A stretch of DNA of 64,000 bases from JTS-AC122 sp050246015 (GCA_050246015.1 JBFWWU010000006.1:1-64000), one strand, 5' to 3'. Shown: positions 1-8,788, counted from the stretch's first letter. Notes: generated by a model not told the origin, from the letters alone. Program-made: numbers and translations.

Positions 1-1113
1 GCGGGGATCGGGATGCTGGTGCATTCCAAGGGGACATCGGCGGCGCAGTGGTGGAGCGGACGGCTGACGCGGCGCGAAGGGGCCGACGGGGCGTGGCGAG
101 TGGGCGCGGAATGGCGTTTGGAGTCAATGGCGCTGGAGGGGGCGGGTGGCACGAGGGCGGACCTTGCGGGGGAGATCGTCTGCGTGGACGAGCGGCCGAT
201 GGCGCTGGTGAACACGGACGGGGAACTGGCGGCGTGGCTGCTGATGGCGGACGGTCCGGTAGAGGTGATCAAGCGCGGGGGGATCGGCGCGGGGTGGCGA
301 GCGATGGCGCGGGGCTCGTCGCCGGGTGTGGTGACGGTGCTCTGGCCGACGGGCGCGGATGTGGATGGAAAGGGCGGATCCGGGTCGAACGATGGGGCGC
401 TGGAGGGGAGAACGAGCGAGCCGATGTCGCTGGGGGTATTGGAGTTTTTCGCGAGCGGGCGGGTGCTGTACGAGGGACGGGGGCATCCGCAGGGCCCGCT
501 CTCGGCTCGGGAGGTGCGGCTGATCGCGGTGTTGCTGGGCGGGGTGATGATCGCGATCACGGTGTTCGTGCTCAAGCCGGAGCGGGCGCTGGACGCTCGC
601 GTGCTGCGGCTGGTGCCGGCCGGGGCGATGCCCGCGAGCGTGGGGAAGCGACTGGTGGCGACGATCATCGACGCCGGGGCGGGCATGATCGTGGCGAAGT
701 ACTCGATCGGGATGGAGTGGGAACGAGCGTTTGCGATGCTGTTTGTCGGATCGGCGCGAGAGTGGGCGATGCTGGGGGGGACGGCGCTGGTCGCGACGTG
801 GCTGATGTCGAGCGTGGGCGAGTGGCTGGTGGGGCGCTCGCTGGGGAAGATGCTGACGGATTGCCAGGTGATCTCGGTCCGAGGGGGAGGCGCGGGGCGG
901 GTGCCCGACGGGGAGCACGGGGACGCGCCGGACCGCGGGCCGGGACGGTATCGGGTGGAACTGTGGCAGGCGTTGACGCGCAACGCGCTGAAGTGGTTGC
1001 CGCCGCTATCGATCACGATTTTGCTGGGCCCGCGGGCGCGGCATTTCGCGGATCAGGTGTCGGGGACGATCGTGGTGGAGGCGCGCCCGATCGAACCGAG
1101 CGATGGGGAGTAG
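1..1113 (+). CDS. RDD family membrane protein (5' end may be cut)
   Basis: The reading frame is open to the first base of the window; the first ATG is at 13, so the true start may lie upstream. The N-terminal half (about 170 residues) is soluble and not recognised. The C-terminal half has four hydrophobic segments, at about residues 175-195, 215-235, 250-275 and 320-335 counted from the ATG. The motif ASVGKRLVATIIDAG and the ending ARHFADQVSGTIVV fit the RDD fold (conserved Arg/Asp/Asp around paired helices). RDD proteins are integral membrane proteins of mostly unknown role, some linked to ion or sodium/proton exchange. The next gene converges on it. The family call is fairly sure; the function is unknown. 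Confidence 0.75.
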   Translation, partial: AGIGMLVHSKGTSAAQWWSGRLTRREGADGAWRVGAEWRLESMALEGAGGTRADLAGEIVCVDERPMALVNTDGELAAWLLMADGPVEVIKRGGIGAGWRAMARGSSPGVVTVLWPTGADVDGKGGSGSNDGALEGRTSEPMSLGVLEFFASGRVLYEGRGHPQGPLSAREVRLIAVLLGGVMIAITVFVLKPERALDARVLRLVPAGAMPASVGKRLVATIIDAGAGMIVAKYSIGMEWERAFAMLFVGSAREWAMLGGTALVATWLMSSVGEWLVGRSLGKMLTDCQVISVRGGGAGRVPDGEHGDAPDRGPGRYRVELWQALTRNALKWLPPLSITILLGPRARHFADQVSGTIVVEARPIEPSDGE

Positions 1114-1161
1114 CGCGGGGCGAGGTGGCCGGGGGAGGTTCTAAGTGCACGGTCGAGGGCC

Positions 1162-1179
1162 TTGCCGCCGGCACGGCAA
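1162..1179. terminator. Possible bidirectional hairpin between convergent genes
   Basis: TTGCCG (1162-1167), CCGGCA loop, CGGCAA (1174-1179) form a perfect 6-bp stem between the RDD gene and the convergent peroxiredoxin-like gene. There is no T-run, so this is only a weak terminator candidate. Confidence 0.3.
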
Positions 1180-1212
1180 ATGTGAAGCAGGCGCGGACGG
1201 AAGAGCGGACGG

Positions 1213-2070
1213 TTATTTGTCTTCCTTCTTTTTCTTGTCCTTGTCCTTGTCCTTGTCCTTGTCCTTGTGCTGGTCTTGGTGCTGGTCCTTGTGTCCGTCG
1301 GTGGAATGCTGTTCGTGCTTGTCGGTGGAGGAGTCCTTCTTGGAATCCTTGGAGAGGGCCTTGACGGCGGCGATGACCTTGTCGGGATCGGCGCGTTTCT
1401 TGTAGTCCCAGTCGGCAAAGACGTAGCGGATGACGCCGTCGGAATCGATGAGGAAGGTGGCGGGGGCGTCGAGTTCCCACTTGCCGTTTTTGTTTTGCTT
1501 TTCGAGGTCAACGCCGAAGCCTTTGTACTGGCGCTTGGTGTCGGGGTCGAGTTCGAAGTGGAGTTTGAAGCCTTTTCCGGCTTCGCTGTTGTGATCGACG
1601 AGCACGCGGGCGTCGAAGTGCGTCTTGTCCTTGGTTTTCTGGACCTGTTCCGGGGTTTCGGGGGTGATGGCGACGAAGGCGGCGCCGGCGGACTTGAGCG
1701 AGTTGAGTTTCTTTTGCCATGCGGAGAGGGCACGGGTGCAGAAGGGGCACCACCCGCCGCGGTAGAAGGTGATGACGACGGGGCCGTCTTTCCAGAGGTC
1801 CTTGAGCAGGACGGTGTTGCCGTCGATATCGAGGAGGGAGGCGTCGGCGGGCGCCTTGTCGCCGACATGGAGGCCGGGTGGAGCCTTTTCGTCGGCGGGG
1901 GCGTCTTTCTTTTTGTCGGGCCTGGCATCCTTGGCGGGCTGCTTGAGGGTTGGATCGGCCGAGGGCTGGGGCTTCTTGGCGTGATCGGGCTGAGCGCCGG
2001 CGGCGCAGAGGGCGGCGGCGCCGAGCAGGGCCAGAGCGGAGCGCGAGACGAGTGAGAGCGTGCGGTTCAT
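1213..2070 (-). CDS. Exported peroxiredoxin/AhpC-TSA-like thioredoxin-fold protein
   Basis: 285 residues from the ATG at 2070, which is preceded by a strong ribosome site (AGGAAAGGAC); the frame stays open further upstream but without such a site. Residues 1-26 are a signal peptide (LALLGAAALCAAGAQ). Residues 27-68 are a Lys/Asp/Pro-rich linker. The thioredoxin fold starts near residue 68 (HVGDKAPADASLLDIDGN) and carries YRGGWCPFC with Cys108 and Cys111, the CxxC redox site of the AhpC/TSA peroxiredoxin-like group. It probably reduces peroxides or thiols outside the cytoplasm. The C-terminus is an unusual His/Lys/Asp/Gln tail ending in five KD repeats, coded by a hexanucleotide repeat. The exact substrate is not visible. 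Confidence 0.82.
   Translation of the reverse strand: MNRTLSLVSRSALALLGAAALCAAGAQPDHAKKPQPSADPTLKQPAKDARPDKKKDAPADEKAPPGLHVGDKAPADASLLDIDGNTVLLKDLWKDGPVVITFYRGGWCPFCTRALSAWQKKLNSLKSAGAAFVAITPETPEQVQKTKDKTHFDARVLVDHNSEAGKGFKLHFELDPDTKRQYKGFGVDLEKQNKNGKWELDAPATFLIDSDGVIRYVFADWDYKKRADPDKVIAAVKALSKDSKKDSSTDKHEQHSTDGHKDQHQDQHKDKDKDKDKDKKKKEDK
1235..1264 (-). repeat. In-frame hexanucleotide tandem repeat (TTGTCC x5)
   Basis: Five exact copies of TTGTCC on the plus strand (AAGGAC... in the gene sense, coding Lys-Asp) sit in the 3' end of the peroxiredoxin-like gene, followed by an imperfect copy. A change in copy number would lengthen or shorten the charged tail without breaking the frame. Confidence 0.85.
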
Positions 2071-2348
2071 GTGCGTCCTTTCCTGAAGTAAGAACGTGGG
2101 GCGGGGGCAACGGGAGCGCGTCACGGTTGAACGGAGAACGACGCAATGGTACAACCCGGAGCGGGGGGCGATTATTCCGGGGTTACGCCGTGCGGCGCCG
2201 GGGATGAGTTTGATGCACCGAGCCGGGGCGGGATTCGGGGCGGAGCGCGCGTAAAGTTGGGGCGTCAAGCGAGCCGACACGGGCAGGGGCATGGCGGCGG
2301 ATCGCGCGCGTGAACAAGAGGATGGTCCAAGAGAGGAAGTTGCACACG

Positions 2349-2798
2349 ATGGCCGAGACTCAACCCCCGACGAATCCCGCCCCTGCCCCCGCATCCGCCG
2401 CCAAGCCGGCGGCACCGGCGCCGGGCGCGCCCAAGCCGGTGGTGGCGTTCGACGAGTTCGCGAAGATCGATCTGCGGGTGGCCCGGATCGTGCAGGCGGA
2501 GAATCATCCGAGCGCGGATCGGCTCTTCAGGCTGCAGGTGGACGACGGGTCGGGGACGCCGCGGCAGATCTGCGCGGGGATACGGGGGCACTACGCGCCC
2601 GAGGGGCTGGTAGGGCGGCTGATCATCATCGTGGCCAATCTGGCGCCGCGGGTGATTCGCGGGGAGGAATCTCGCGGGATGCTCCTGGCGGCGAGCGACG
2701 TGCCCAAGGACGCGGCGGCGGCGGACCCGAACGTGCCGCGGCGGGTGATCCTGCTGCGCCCGGACGAGGAGATCGCGCCGGGGTCGATCGTGTCGTAG
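2349..2798 (+). CDS. Free-standing tRNA-binding domain protein (MetRS beta / CsaA-like)
   Basis: 149 residues from the ATG at 2349, chosen because GAGAGGA lies 11 bases upstream; GTG at 2310 and ATG at 2322 are in-frame alternatives. After an Ala/Pro-rich N-terminal 30 residues comes an OB-fold tRNA-binding domain (FDEFAKIDLRVARIVQAENH, then ADRLFRLQVDDG, ICAGI and RGEESRGMLLAA), the same domain found at the C-terminus of methionyl-tRNA synthetase and in Trbp111/CsaA. As a separate chain it probably binds tRNA, either as a MetRS beta subunit or as a CsaA-like chaperone. No metG lies in the window. The next gene, moaA, starts 77 bases downstream on the same strand. Confidence 0.82.
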   Translation: MAETQPPTNPAPAPASAAKPAAPAPGAPKPVVAFDEFAKIDLRVARIVQAENHPSADRLFRLQVDDGSGTPRQICAGIRGHYAPEGLVGRLIIIVANLAPRVIRGEESRGMLLAASDVPKDAAAADPNVPRRVILLRPDEEIAPGSIVS

Positions 2799-2875
2799 GC
2801 GTCGGGCCGCGAGCGGCGTGGATCGACTGGGCGGGGACCGGGCGGCGCCGAACTCGCGCTACGCTTGCGGCATCG

Positions 2876-3970
2876 ATGTCGGTCGTGCTGCCCATCTTCG
2901 GGGAACTGGATCGCGCGGCGAAGCCGGGGCCCGCGCCGCGGGCGCGGGGGGATCGGCGGCTGCTGGATTCGCACGGGCGGACCATCCGTGATCTGCGTCT
3001 GAGCGTGACAGACCGGTGCAACTTCCGGTGCGTGTACTGCATGGAGCCGGACGTGCGGTTCATGGGGAGTAATGAACTGCTGTCGATCGAGGAGATGGCG
3101 CGGGTGGCGCGGGTCTGCGCGGGGCTGGGGATCGAGAAGATCCGGGTGACGGGCGGGGAGCCGACGGTGAGGACAGACCTGGCGGAGATCCTCGCGGCGA
3201 TATCGCGGGGCGTGGAAGAGGCGGCGCGGCCCGAGGGGGGTCGGCTCGACCTGGCGATGACGACGAACGGGTCTCTGATGGACGAGGCCCGGCTGGGCGA
3301 GTGGCGCCGGGCGGGGCTCAAGCGGATCACGGTGAGCATCGACAGCCTGGATGCGGGACGGTTCGCGCGGGTGACGCGGTCGGCGAGTTCGCCGGGCGAG
3401 GTGGTCGAGGGGATCCGGGCGGCCAAGCGAGCGGGCTTTGACCCGGTGAAAGTGAACGCGGTGGTGGTGCGCGGGTTCAACGAGGATGACGTACCGGGGC
3501 TCGCGGCGCTGGCGCGGGAACTCGCGATCGACATGCGGTACATCGAGTTCATGCCGCTGGATTCGGGGCGGGCTTGGGACGAGTCGAAACTGGTGCCGGC
3601 GAGCGAGATTGTGGAGCGGATCGGGCGGGAGTTTGCGCTAGAGTCGATCGAGCGGGATGAGGAGAGCAGCACGGCGCTGCTGTACCGATTCGCGGACGGA
3701 TCGCCGGGGCGGATCGGGGTGATCGCGCCGGTGACGAGAACGTTCTGCGGGGCGTGTTCGCGGCTGCGGATCACGGCGGACGGGAAGGTGAGGCCTTGCC
3801 TGTTCAGCACGCGCGAGTGGGACCTGAGGCCGCTGCTGCGCGAAGGGGGCACGGACGGGGAGATCGAAGAGTTCCTGATGGACGTGACGTGGACGAAGCA
3901 GGCCGGGCACGGGATCTCGTCGGCGGCGTTCGAGCAGCCGGCGCGGCCGATGTCGGCGATCGGGGGCTGA
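2876..3970 (+). CDS. moaA: GTP 3',8-cyclase MoaA (molybdenum cofactor step 1)
   Basis: 364 residues from the ATG at 2876. This radical-SAM enzyme turns GTP into 3',8-cyclo-GTP, the first step of molybdopterin synthesis. Seen directly: the radical-SAM motif with Cys48, Cys52 and Cys55 (TDRCNFRCVYC); the GGEP motif (VTGGEPTVR); the second iron-sulfur cluster motif Cys291-x2-Cys294-x13-Cys308 (CGACSRLRITADGKVRPC); and the C-terminal Gly-Gly tail (MSAIGG) needed for activity. It is slightly longer than the E. coli enzyme because of an N-terminal extension of about 35 residues. No other moa gene is in the window, so the pathway is scattered. The frame remains open upstream to 2291, but that part is a shadow of the tRNA-binding gene. 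Confidence 0.96.
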   Translation: MSVVLPIFGELDRAAKPGPAPRARGDRRLLDSHGRTIRDLRLSVTDRCNFRCVYCMEPDVRFMGSNELLSIEEMARVARVCAGLGIEKIRVTGGEPTVRTDLAEILAAISRGVEEAARPEGGRLDLAMTTNGSLMDEARLGEWRRAGLKRITVSIDSLDAGRFARVTRSASSPGEVVEGIRAAKRAGFDPVKVNAVVVRGFNEDDVPGLAALARELAIDMRYIEFMPLDSGRAWDESKLVPASEIVERIGREFALESIERDEESSTALLYRFADGSPGRIGVIAPVTRTFCGACSRLRITADGKVRPCLFSTREWDLRPLLREGGTDGEIEEFLMDVTWTKQAGHGISSAAFEQPARPMSAIGG

Positions 3971-3980
3971 GGGCGCGGGT

Positions 3981-5681
3981 TCAGGGAGCATCGGCGGCAC
4001 CGACCCAGCGCGCCAGCGCGTCGAGCGTGCGCAGGGCCTGGTCGGAAGAGAGCGAGACGCCGGCGAAGGCGAGAAAGACGCCCGGGCGGCGCCCCGAGCC
4101 CGGGAGCGTGCGCCAGGCGGCGAGGTCGATGATTCCGAACGATGAAGCGCTGAGCAGGTGAACCGGGGTGGCGGGGGTGGCGGGGTTGGCGGCGGGGGGG
4201 GCGGGGGCGAGGGAGAGGTGCTGCTTGAGCGGGGCGAGCAGCGTGAGGAGTTCGCGGTCGAACTGCGTGGCGTCGGCCTGCGGAGCGAGGACCGACACGA
4301 GGGAAAGCCCGGTGAACGGCAAGGCGCCGGGCGAGGCGGGGCCTAGGGCGATCGTGTACTCGCCGAGTCGGCGTGATTCGCGCTGCCTCAGCGCGGTGCT
4401 GGCGCGGGACCACCGGTCGAACTCTCGCTCGAACTCCGCGCCCTGGCCGGGATCGAGCAATCCCGAGTAGAACCCGGCGAGCGTCTCGATGGCATCCGTC
4501 GGAGCGGCGCGGAACACGATCGCGAACGCGGCGCGTGGCGAATCCGGGGCGTCCGGCGCGAGCGGACGCGCCGGGTCGTTCTCGAGGGCGCGCGGCTGGC
4601 CAAAGGGCAACGCCTCCTGGGGCCAGTATGACTCGCTCAGGGCGGCGTGCTCCACCTGATCCACCGGGTCGCTCCGCGCGGACCAGGTGGCATCAAGAGC
4701 GATGAGCGGGGGCCCGAAGTAGGTCCGCTCGCCCGGGGGCGGGTCGCGGGCGATGTCCTCCAGCGTCAGCGCGGTGCGCACCATCCCCGATGGGATGACG
4801 GCGGCGTGGAGCATGAACGAGCGACCGTTGGCCAGGTTCCACTCCCTGAGCATGCGCGCGACGCGGCCTTCGAGGGTTCGGACCGGGGTAGCGCGGGATT
4901 CAGCGGGGAGGCACGCTCGCAGGCGGTCGCAGTCCAGGGCGAAGGTGAACGCGCTGCGCGCGCCGGGGTGAGCGGCCGCGACGGTGCGGCGCTGGACCTC
5001 GAAATCAGCGCGGAGAGGCGAGGGCGGCGCGTCCTGCGTTTCGAACCACCGCCGCAGAACTCCCGCGCCGAGGGCGATGGTGAAATGCCCGGGGGACGAG
5101 CACCAGGCGAGTTCGACGCCGTCGGGCCAATCGGGCCGGCGGAAAGACATCGCGCGCCGATCGCCGGGAAGAATCAGTTCTCGCTGGGAGCCGGGGGGCT
5201 GGGCGTCGGGCAAGACGAGGATTAACTCGAGGGTTCGCTTGAGTCGGCGGTGGATGTCGGTGGAATCGGCGGCGAGGTCGATGACCACATCGGTGTGGAT
5301 GGAACGATCTCGGGGGCGGAGCGCGTCGGGGGCTGGCTCATCCAGGTCGAGCACGCAGAGAGTGTGCGGGAGGGCAAAGACTTCGCTGGCGGCGAGGACG
5401 GCGCGGAGCGTGTCCGCCGCCAGAGGCTGCTCGACGATGCCCGACGCCGACGCGGCACGGAGCAGGCCGGACGCCAAGCGAGACTCGATGGTGTGGGGCG
5501 GGGGCCCCGGGTCGTTCGGGGGCGACAGGGCAGCCGGGTCCCAGGTCCACCAGAGGACGGAATCGTGGGGGATGTGCGGCTGGGCGTCCGCGCGCGGGGC
5601 GCCGCCTAGCCACGAGAGCGGGAGAATCAGTCCCGCGAACCAACGGACCCGTGCGGGTGCTCGGCGGGGCAAACATGGCAT
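3981..5681 (-). CDS. Exported protein of unknown function
   Basis: 566 residues from the ATG at 5681, chosen because it starts directly with a signal peptide (VRWFAGLILPLSWLGGAPRADAQ); an upstream in-frame ATG at 5807 lies within a dispersed repeat. No ribosome site is evident. The mature protein is rich in Ala, Pro, Arg and Leu, begins HIPHDSVLWWTWDPAAL, and has no Cys-His haem site, metal motif or membrane segment I recognise. Stretches such as AAFAIVFRAAPTDAIETLAGFYSGLL suggest helical repeats, possibly internally duplicated. It converges on moaA with 10 bases between the stops. Function unknown. Confidence 0.65.
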   Translation of the reverse strand: MPCLPRRAPARVRWFAGLILPLSWLGGAPRADAQPHIPHDSVLWWTWDPAALSPPNDPGPPPHTIESRLASGLLRAASASGIVEQPLAADTLRAVLAASEVFALPHTLCVLDLDEPAPDALRPRDRSIHTDVVIDLAADSTDIHRRLKRTLELILVLPDAQPPGSQRELILPGDRRAMSFRRPDWPDGVELAWCSSPGHFTIALGAGVLRRWFETQDAPPSPLRADFEVQRRTVAAAHPGARSAFTFALDCDRLRACLPAESRATPVRTLEGRVARMLREWNLANGRSFMLHAAVIPSGMVRTALTLEDIARDPPPGERTYFGPPLIALDATWSARSDPVDQVEHAALSESYWPQEALPFGQPRALENDPARPLAPDAPDSPRAAFAIVFRAAPTDAIETLAGFYSGLLDPGQGAEFEREFDRWSRASTALRQRESRRLGEYTIALGPASPGALPFTGLSLVSVLAPQADATQFDRELLTLLAPLKQHLSLAPAPPAANPATPATPVHLLSASSFGIIDLAAWRTLPGSGRRPGVFLAFAGVSLSSDQALRTLDALARWVGAADAP

Positions 5682-5748
5682 GAGAGGATGGTATGGTAAC
5701 GGGGCGGGCGGCGCGCTCGTGTCGCTCCACTCGGGTGTGACCAATCTG

Positions 5749-5873
5749 TTTTCATCTGAGCCGCCCGGCGCGAGCCGGCGGGAGGGCGTGCGGGTCTCAT
5801 GGCCCACACCATCGTTCGATCGCGCCGCGCCGCCGAGCGCTCCTACCGACCGCTTGCGCGGTCCGGCTCAGAA
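5749..5873 (-). repeat. Dispersed structured repeat, copy A
   Basis: About 125 bases, almost identical to a segment at 28261-28397. It is bounded by CTGAGCCG (5756-5763) and its inverted partner CGGCTCAG (5864-5871). On the minus strand it contains the hairpin GACCGC-GCAA-GCGGTC with a GNRA tetraloop. Similarity extends weakly to TGTGACC at 5736. It lies between two minus-strand genes, just downstream of the GH57 stop, as copy B lies just downstream of the TM2 gene. Confidence 0.85.
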
Positions 5874-5914
5874 CAACTGATGGTCACGCACCTGCACGCG
5901 GCCGGGCGCGGCGG

Positions 5915-7213
5915 TCACGCGGGCGTCTGCGTGGCGCGCTGGCGGACGTTGTCGAGCACGTTCATGAAGTTGATGTAGGCGTCGTAGGGGGAGTCGTAGG
6001 GGGAGAAGTACTTGTGCACGTCGCCGTCGGCCCAGTACTTGGTGCTCATGTAGTAGGAGTGATCGGAGGTGGTGAGTCGGCGCCAGTCGCTGAGGAGGTG
6101 GCGGGCTTCGGCGATGTCGTGCTCGTTGCCGGAGGCGAGCGCGTCGGCGAGGCGCTTCTTGATGGGGCGTTCGAGGCGGAAGGTCTCCTGCAGGGCGCTG
6201 GACTGCATGGAGTTGCCGAGCCAGGCGGAAAGGTCGCGTTCGGTGTCGGCCCAGGAGATCATGTGGGGGACGTCGTAGACGCCGACGGGCTCGAACTGCT
6301 CGATGGCTTCGGAGACAGTGTTGAAGTGGTTGTGGCCCGGGTTGGTGTCGAAGAGTTTTTCGGGGAGGGCGTCGAGGAACTTGAAGATGCCGGTGTCGGC
6401 CCACTGGTGCTCGCCGAAGGTCTCGTAGTCCATGAAGAGGTTGCAGAGGTACCCATTGCCGTTGATGTTGTTGACCCAGGCGGCGAACTTTTCCGCTGAG
6501 AGGGGCCACTCGGCCCAGGCGCGGTTGGAGAAGCGGAACGCGATGTCGTCGCTGAGGCGGTAGTTCTTGAGGAGGATGGAGAAGGGCTTTCCAGTGGGAC
6601 CGTCGGCGGTGTGTGGCGGGCGGTAGAGAAAGGTGGGGGAGCGGTAGCCCAGGATGTGGTCGGCGCCTTCGCAGATGATGCCCAGGAATCGCTTGTCGTT
6701 CCCGGCGCCCTTGGGACGAGCGGTCCCCGGGGGGAGCGGCATGTTCGAGACGAAGTGGGCCAGGTCGTTGTTGTAGGTGAGTTCGGTATTCCGGAAGACC
6801 CGCGGCGTCTGGCCGAAGAGGTCCTGCATCTTCCGGGTGTGCAGATCGACCTGCTGAACAAACTCGTCGCGGGAATAGAGGAAGGAGAGGGAGTGGTGGT
6901 AGGTTTCGGCGATGAACTCGCAGCAGCCGGTGTCGGCGAGGCGCCGAAAGATGTCGATGACGTCGGGGCAGAACTCGTGCATCTGTTCGAGCGCGACGCC
7001 GGTGATGGAGTAGGAGACCCGGAAGTTGCCCCTGTGGCGCTGGACGAGATCGAGGATGAGTTGGGTGGCGGGCCGGTAGCACTTGTCGGCGACCTTGCGG
7101 CAGATGTCGCCGTTCTTCTGCGTGTCGAAGTAGAAGTGATCGGAGTCGAAGACGGTGTATCGGCGAAGGCGAAAGGGCTGGTGCACCTGGAAGTAGAAGA
7201 CGATGGAGGCCAT
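5915..7213 (-). CDS. Glycoside hydrolase family 57 alpha-amylase-like enzyme
   Basis: 432 residues starting MASIVFYFQVHQPFR. GH57 enzymes cut or transfer alpha-1,4-glucan. Family motifs are visible: HQP at 11-13 (motif 1), FRNTELTYNND with Glu144 as the expected nucleophile, and MDYETFGEHQ with Asp262 as the expected acid/base. The size and motif wording fit the short, cytosolic Methanocaldococcus MJ1611-like amylases rather than branching enzymes. No signal peptide is present, so it probably acts on intracellular glycogen or similar alpha-glucan. It is transcribed away from the membrane protein at 7327, and a dispersed repeat follows its stop. Confidence 0.92.
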   Translation of the reverse strand: MASIVFYFQVHQPFRLRRYTVFDSDHFYFDTQKNGDICRKVADKCYRPATQLILDLVQRHRGNFRVSYSITGVALEQMHEFCPDVIDIFRRLADTGCCEFIAETYHHSLSFLYSRDEFVQQVDLHTRKMQDLFGQTPRVFRNTELTYNNDLAHFVSNMPLPPGTARPKGAGNDKRFLGIICEGADHILGYRSPTFLYRPPHTADGPTGKPFSILLKNYRLSDDIAFRFSNRAWAEWPLSAEKFAAWVNNINGNGYLCNLFMDYETFGEHQWADTGIFKFLDALPEKLFDTNPGHNHFNTVSEAIEQFEPVGVYDVPHMISWADTERDLSAWLGNSMQSSALQETFRLERPIKKRLADALASGNEHDIAEARHLLSDWRRLTTSDHSYYMSTKYWADGDVHKYFSPYDSPYDAYINFMNVLDNVRQRATQTPA

Positions 7214-7326
7214 GGGACTTGACGGTACGCCGAATGTGCTCCGGCCAGCGTGGGGGAGCCGAAGTAACAGATCGATCCAAGAATGGCAAGAAAGGAGCGG
7301 ACCTGGCGAGACGGCGCGGCATCCTG

Positions 7327-8478
7327 ATGAGCGCGTGGAGTTCGCGATGGAATGTCGCGCGGCTGGGGGTGGCGTCGTTGATTCTGTGGATCCTCGCCGC
7401 CGACACGGGGGGGAGGTTGGCGCGGATGCAACTCGCCGCTCTGCCGGACTTTGACTATCTGGGCGAGGTGCGGTATCTGCAGGCAGCGGGGCGCTACGGG
7501 GAGGCGCTGATGGTCGCCGACGCGGGGATGGATGCGCTGAAGGAGGAGGCGGGGGGGGCGGGCGCGGAGGCAGGGGCGCGGGACGCGCTGGCCGCCGCGC
7601 GGGCGGACGTGGAGCGAGCGCGGAGCAGTTGGCTGCGGCGCGTGAAGGACGTGGGGATCGGCGCCGTCACGGGGAGCGCGGGGGCGAGCGGCGAGGCGTC
7701 TCTTGAGCGGCTCGGAGGGGCGGTGGCGGCGGACCTGTTCGTCGTCGGTGACGTGCGCGACCTGCTGATCCAGGGGAGCCGATTCATGATCGACGGCGAG
7801 GCGGACGAGGTGATCGTCGCGCTCTCGACGGTGGGGCTGGTGACGACGCTGGCGCCGGAGGTGGACTGGGTGCCGGCGCTGCTGAAGGTGGCGCGCAAGG
7901 CCGGGACGATGCGCCGGGGGATCCAGGAGTTCGTGGTCAGTGCGGTGAAGGCGCGCCAGGGCAAGGCGGTGGAGGCGTTCGCGGCGGACGTGGGGAGGAT
8001 GGCGCGCCACGGGACCCCCACCGGCACCATCCGGCTGCTCAGGTACGTCGATGAGCCCGCGGACGCAGCGCGGCTGGCGCGGTTCATGGAGCGGCACGCG
8101 GCGGGCTCACGCGGGGCGTTTGCGATGCACGTCGCGGGAGACGAAGGGGCGGCGCTGCTGAAAGGGGCGGAGAAGGCGGGAGTGAAGGAAGCCGAGGTGG
8201 CGGGGGATGCGCTGGTCGCGGTCGCGACGAAGGGAAGGCCGGGGGTGCGCTGGCTGGGCACGCCGGCGTCGCGGGCGCTGCTGCGCCCTCACCCGCTCAT
8301 CGGGCTGACCAAGGGGCTGTGGAAGGGAAACGTGCAGAAACTGGTGCAGCGCGGCCTGGACGCGGCGGGGCCGAATGCGTGGTGGCTGCTGCCGCTGGCG
8401 GCGGCGTGGGTCGTGGTGGAACTGGGGCTGCTGGCGGGGAAGTGGAGCGGGGAGTTCAGGGGTGCGCCACGCCAATGA
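7327..8478 (+). CDS. Membrane protein of unknown function
   Basis: 383 residues from the ATG at 7327 (MSAWSSRWNVARL); an upstream in-frame start at 7219 overlaps the amylase promoter region and is less likely. An N-terminal membrane segment (LGVASLILWILAADTGG) and a C-terminal one (AWWLLPLAAAWVVVELGLLAG) bracket an Ala/Gly/Val-rich region with charged helices, including a TPR-like stretch (YLQAAGRYGEALMVADAGMDAL). No family recognised. In the same frame, only 18 bases past its stop, begins a short peptide with a secretion-type tail. Confidence 0.65.
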   Translation: MSAWSSRWNVARLGVASLILWILAADTGGRLARMQLAALPDFDYLGEVRYLQAAGRYGEALMVADAGMDALKEEAGGAGAEAGARDALAAARADVERARSSWLRRVKDVGIGAVTGSAGASGEASLERLGGAVAADLFVVGDVRDLLIQGSRFMIDGEADEVIVALSTVGLVTTLAPEVDWVPALLKVARKAGTMRRGIQEFVVSAVKARQGKAVEAFAADVGRMARHGTPTGTIRLLRYVDEPADAARLARFMERHAAGSRGAFAMHVAGDEGAALLKGAEKAGVKEAEVAGDALVAVATKGRPGVRWLGTPASRALLRPHPLIGLTKGLWKGNVQKLVQRGLDAAGPNAWWLLPLAAAWVVVELGLLAGKWSGEFRGAPRQ

Positions 8479-8496
8479 CAACTGGAGCATGTGTGT

Positions 8497-8628
8497 ATGG
8501 ACATTGTCAACTTCACCCCGGCACGCGCGGCATCGTTCCGGGTGTCGGCAAGCGATTTCAACAGCGACGGGCTCATCAACTCGCAGGACTTCTTCGATTT
8601 CCTGGCCGCGTTCTTAGCCGGGTGCTGA
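8497..8628 (+). pseudogene. Orphan dockerin/EF-hand-like tail, remnant of an exported protein gene
   Basis: A 43-codon frame (ATG at 8497, stop TGA at 8626) encodes ASDFNSDGLINSQDFFDFL followed by AAFLAGC. This is the same C-terminal tail seen on the FG-GAP protein at 48089-49623 (DFNYDGYLNTQDFFDF and a GGCS end). Here it has no signal peptide or main domain in front of it. The most likely reading is the surviving 3' end of a deleted gene. A genuine small peptide is possible but less likely, because no clear ribosome site precedes the ATG. Confidence 0.6.
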
Positions 8629-8655
8629 CTTTACAACGCCGGATCGTGGAAGCGT

Positions 8656-8734
8656 CTTGAAGAGGCGGGCGGGACGCCCGCTCCACGAGTGATGGGTTGT
8701 CGGCTTGAAGGGGCGGGCGTGACGCCCGTTCCAC
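8656..8734. repeat. Two copies of a 31-bp hairpin repeat
   Basis: Units at 8656-8686 and 8704-8734 differ at three positions and share the layout CTTGAAG-GCGGGCG-nnA-CGCCCG-TCCAC. Each core is a 6-7 bp stem with a three-base loop (GCGGGCGGGACGCCCGC in the first unit). A third copy lies inverted at 36303-36331. They sit between the orphan tail and the metallophosphoesterase stop, where they may act as a REP-like mRNA end. Confidence 0.8.
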
Positions 8735-8788
8735 TGATCTGTGACTGATCTGACTGTACAGCGCCAGATCTGAGCAGTTCTGCCTGCT

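Noticed and set aside
5627..5812. Small open frames within repeat copy A
   Set aside because: They are not shared in frame by copy B and have no ribosome site; treated as non-coding.
8656..8734. Two regularly spaced repeats considered as a CRISPR array
   Set aside because: Only two units, palindromic cores and an inverted third copy far away; no cas genes in the window. REP-like element fits better.
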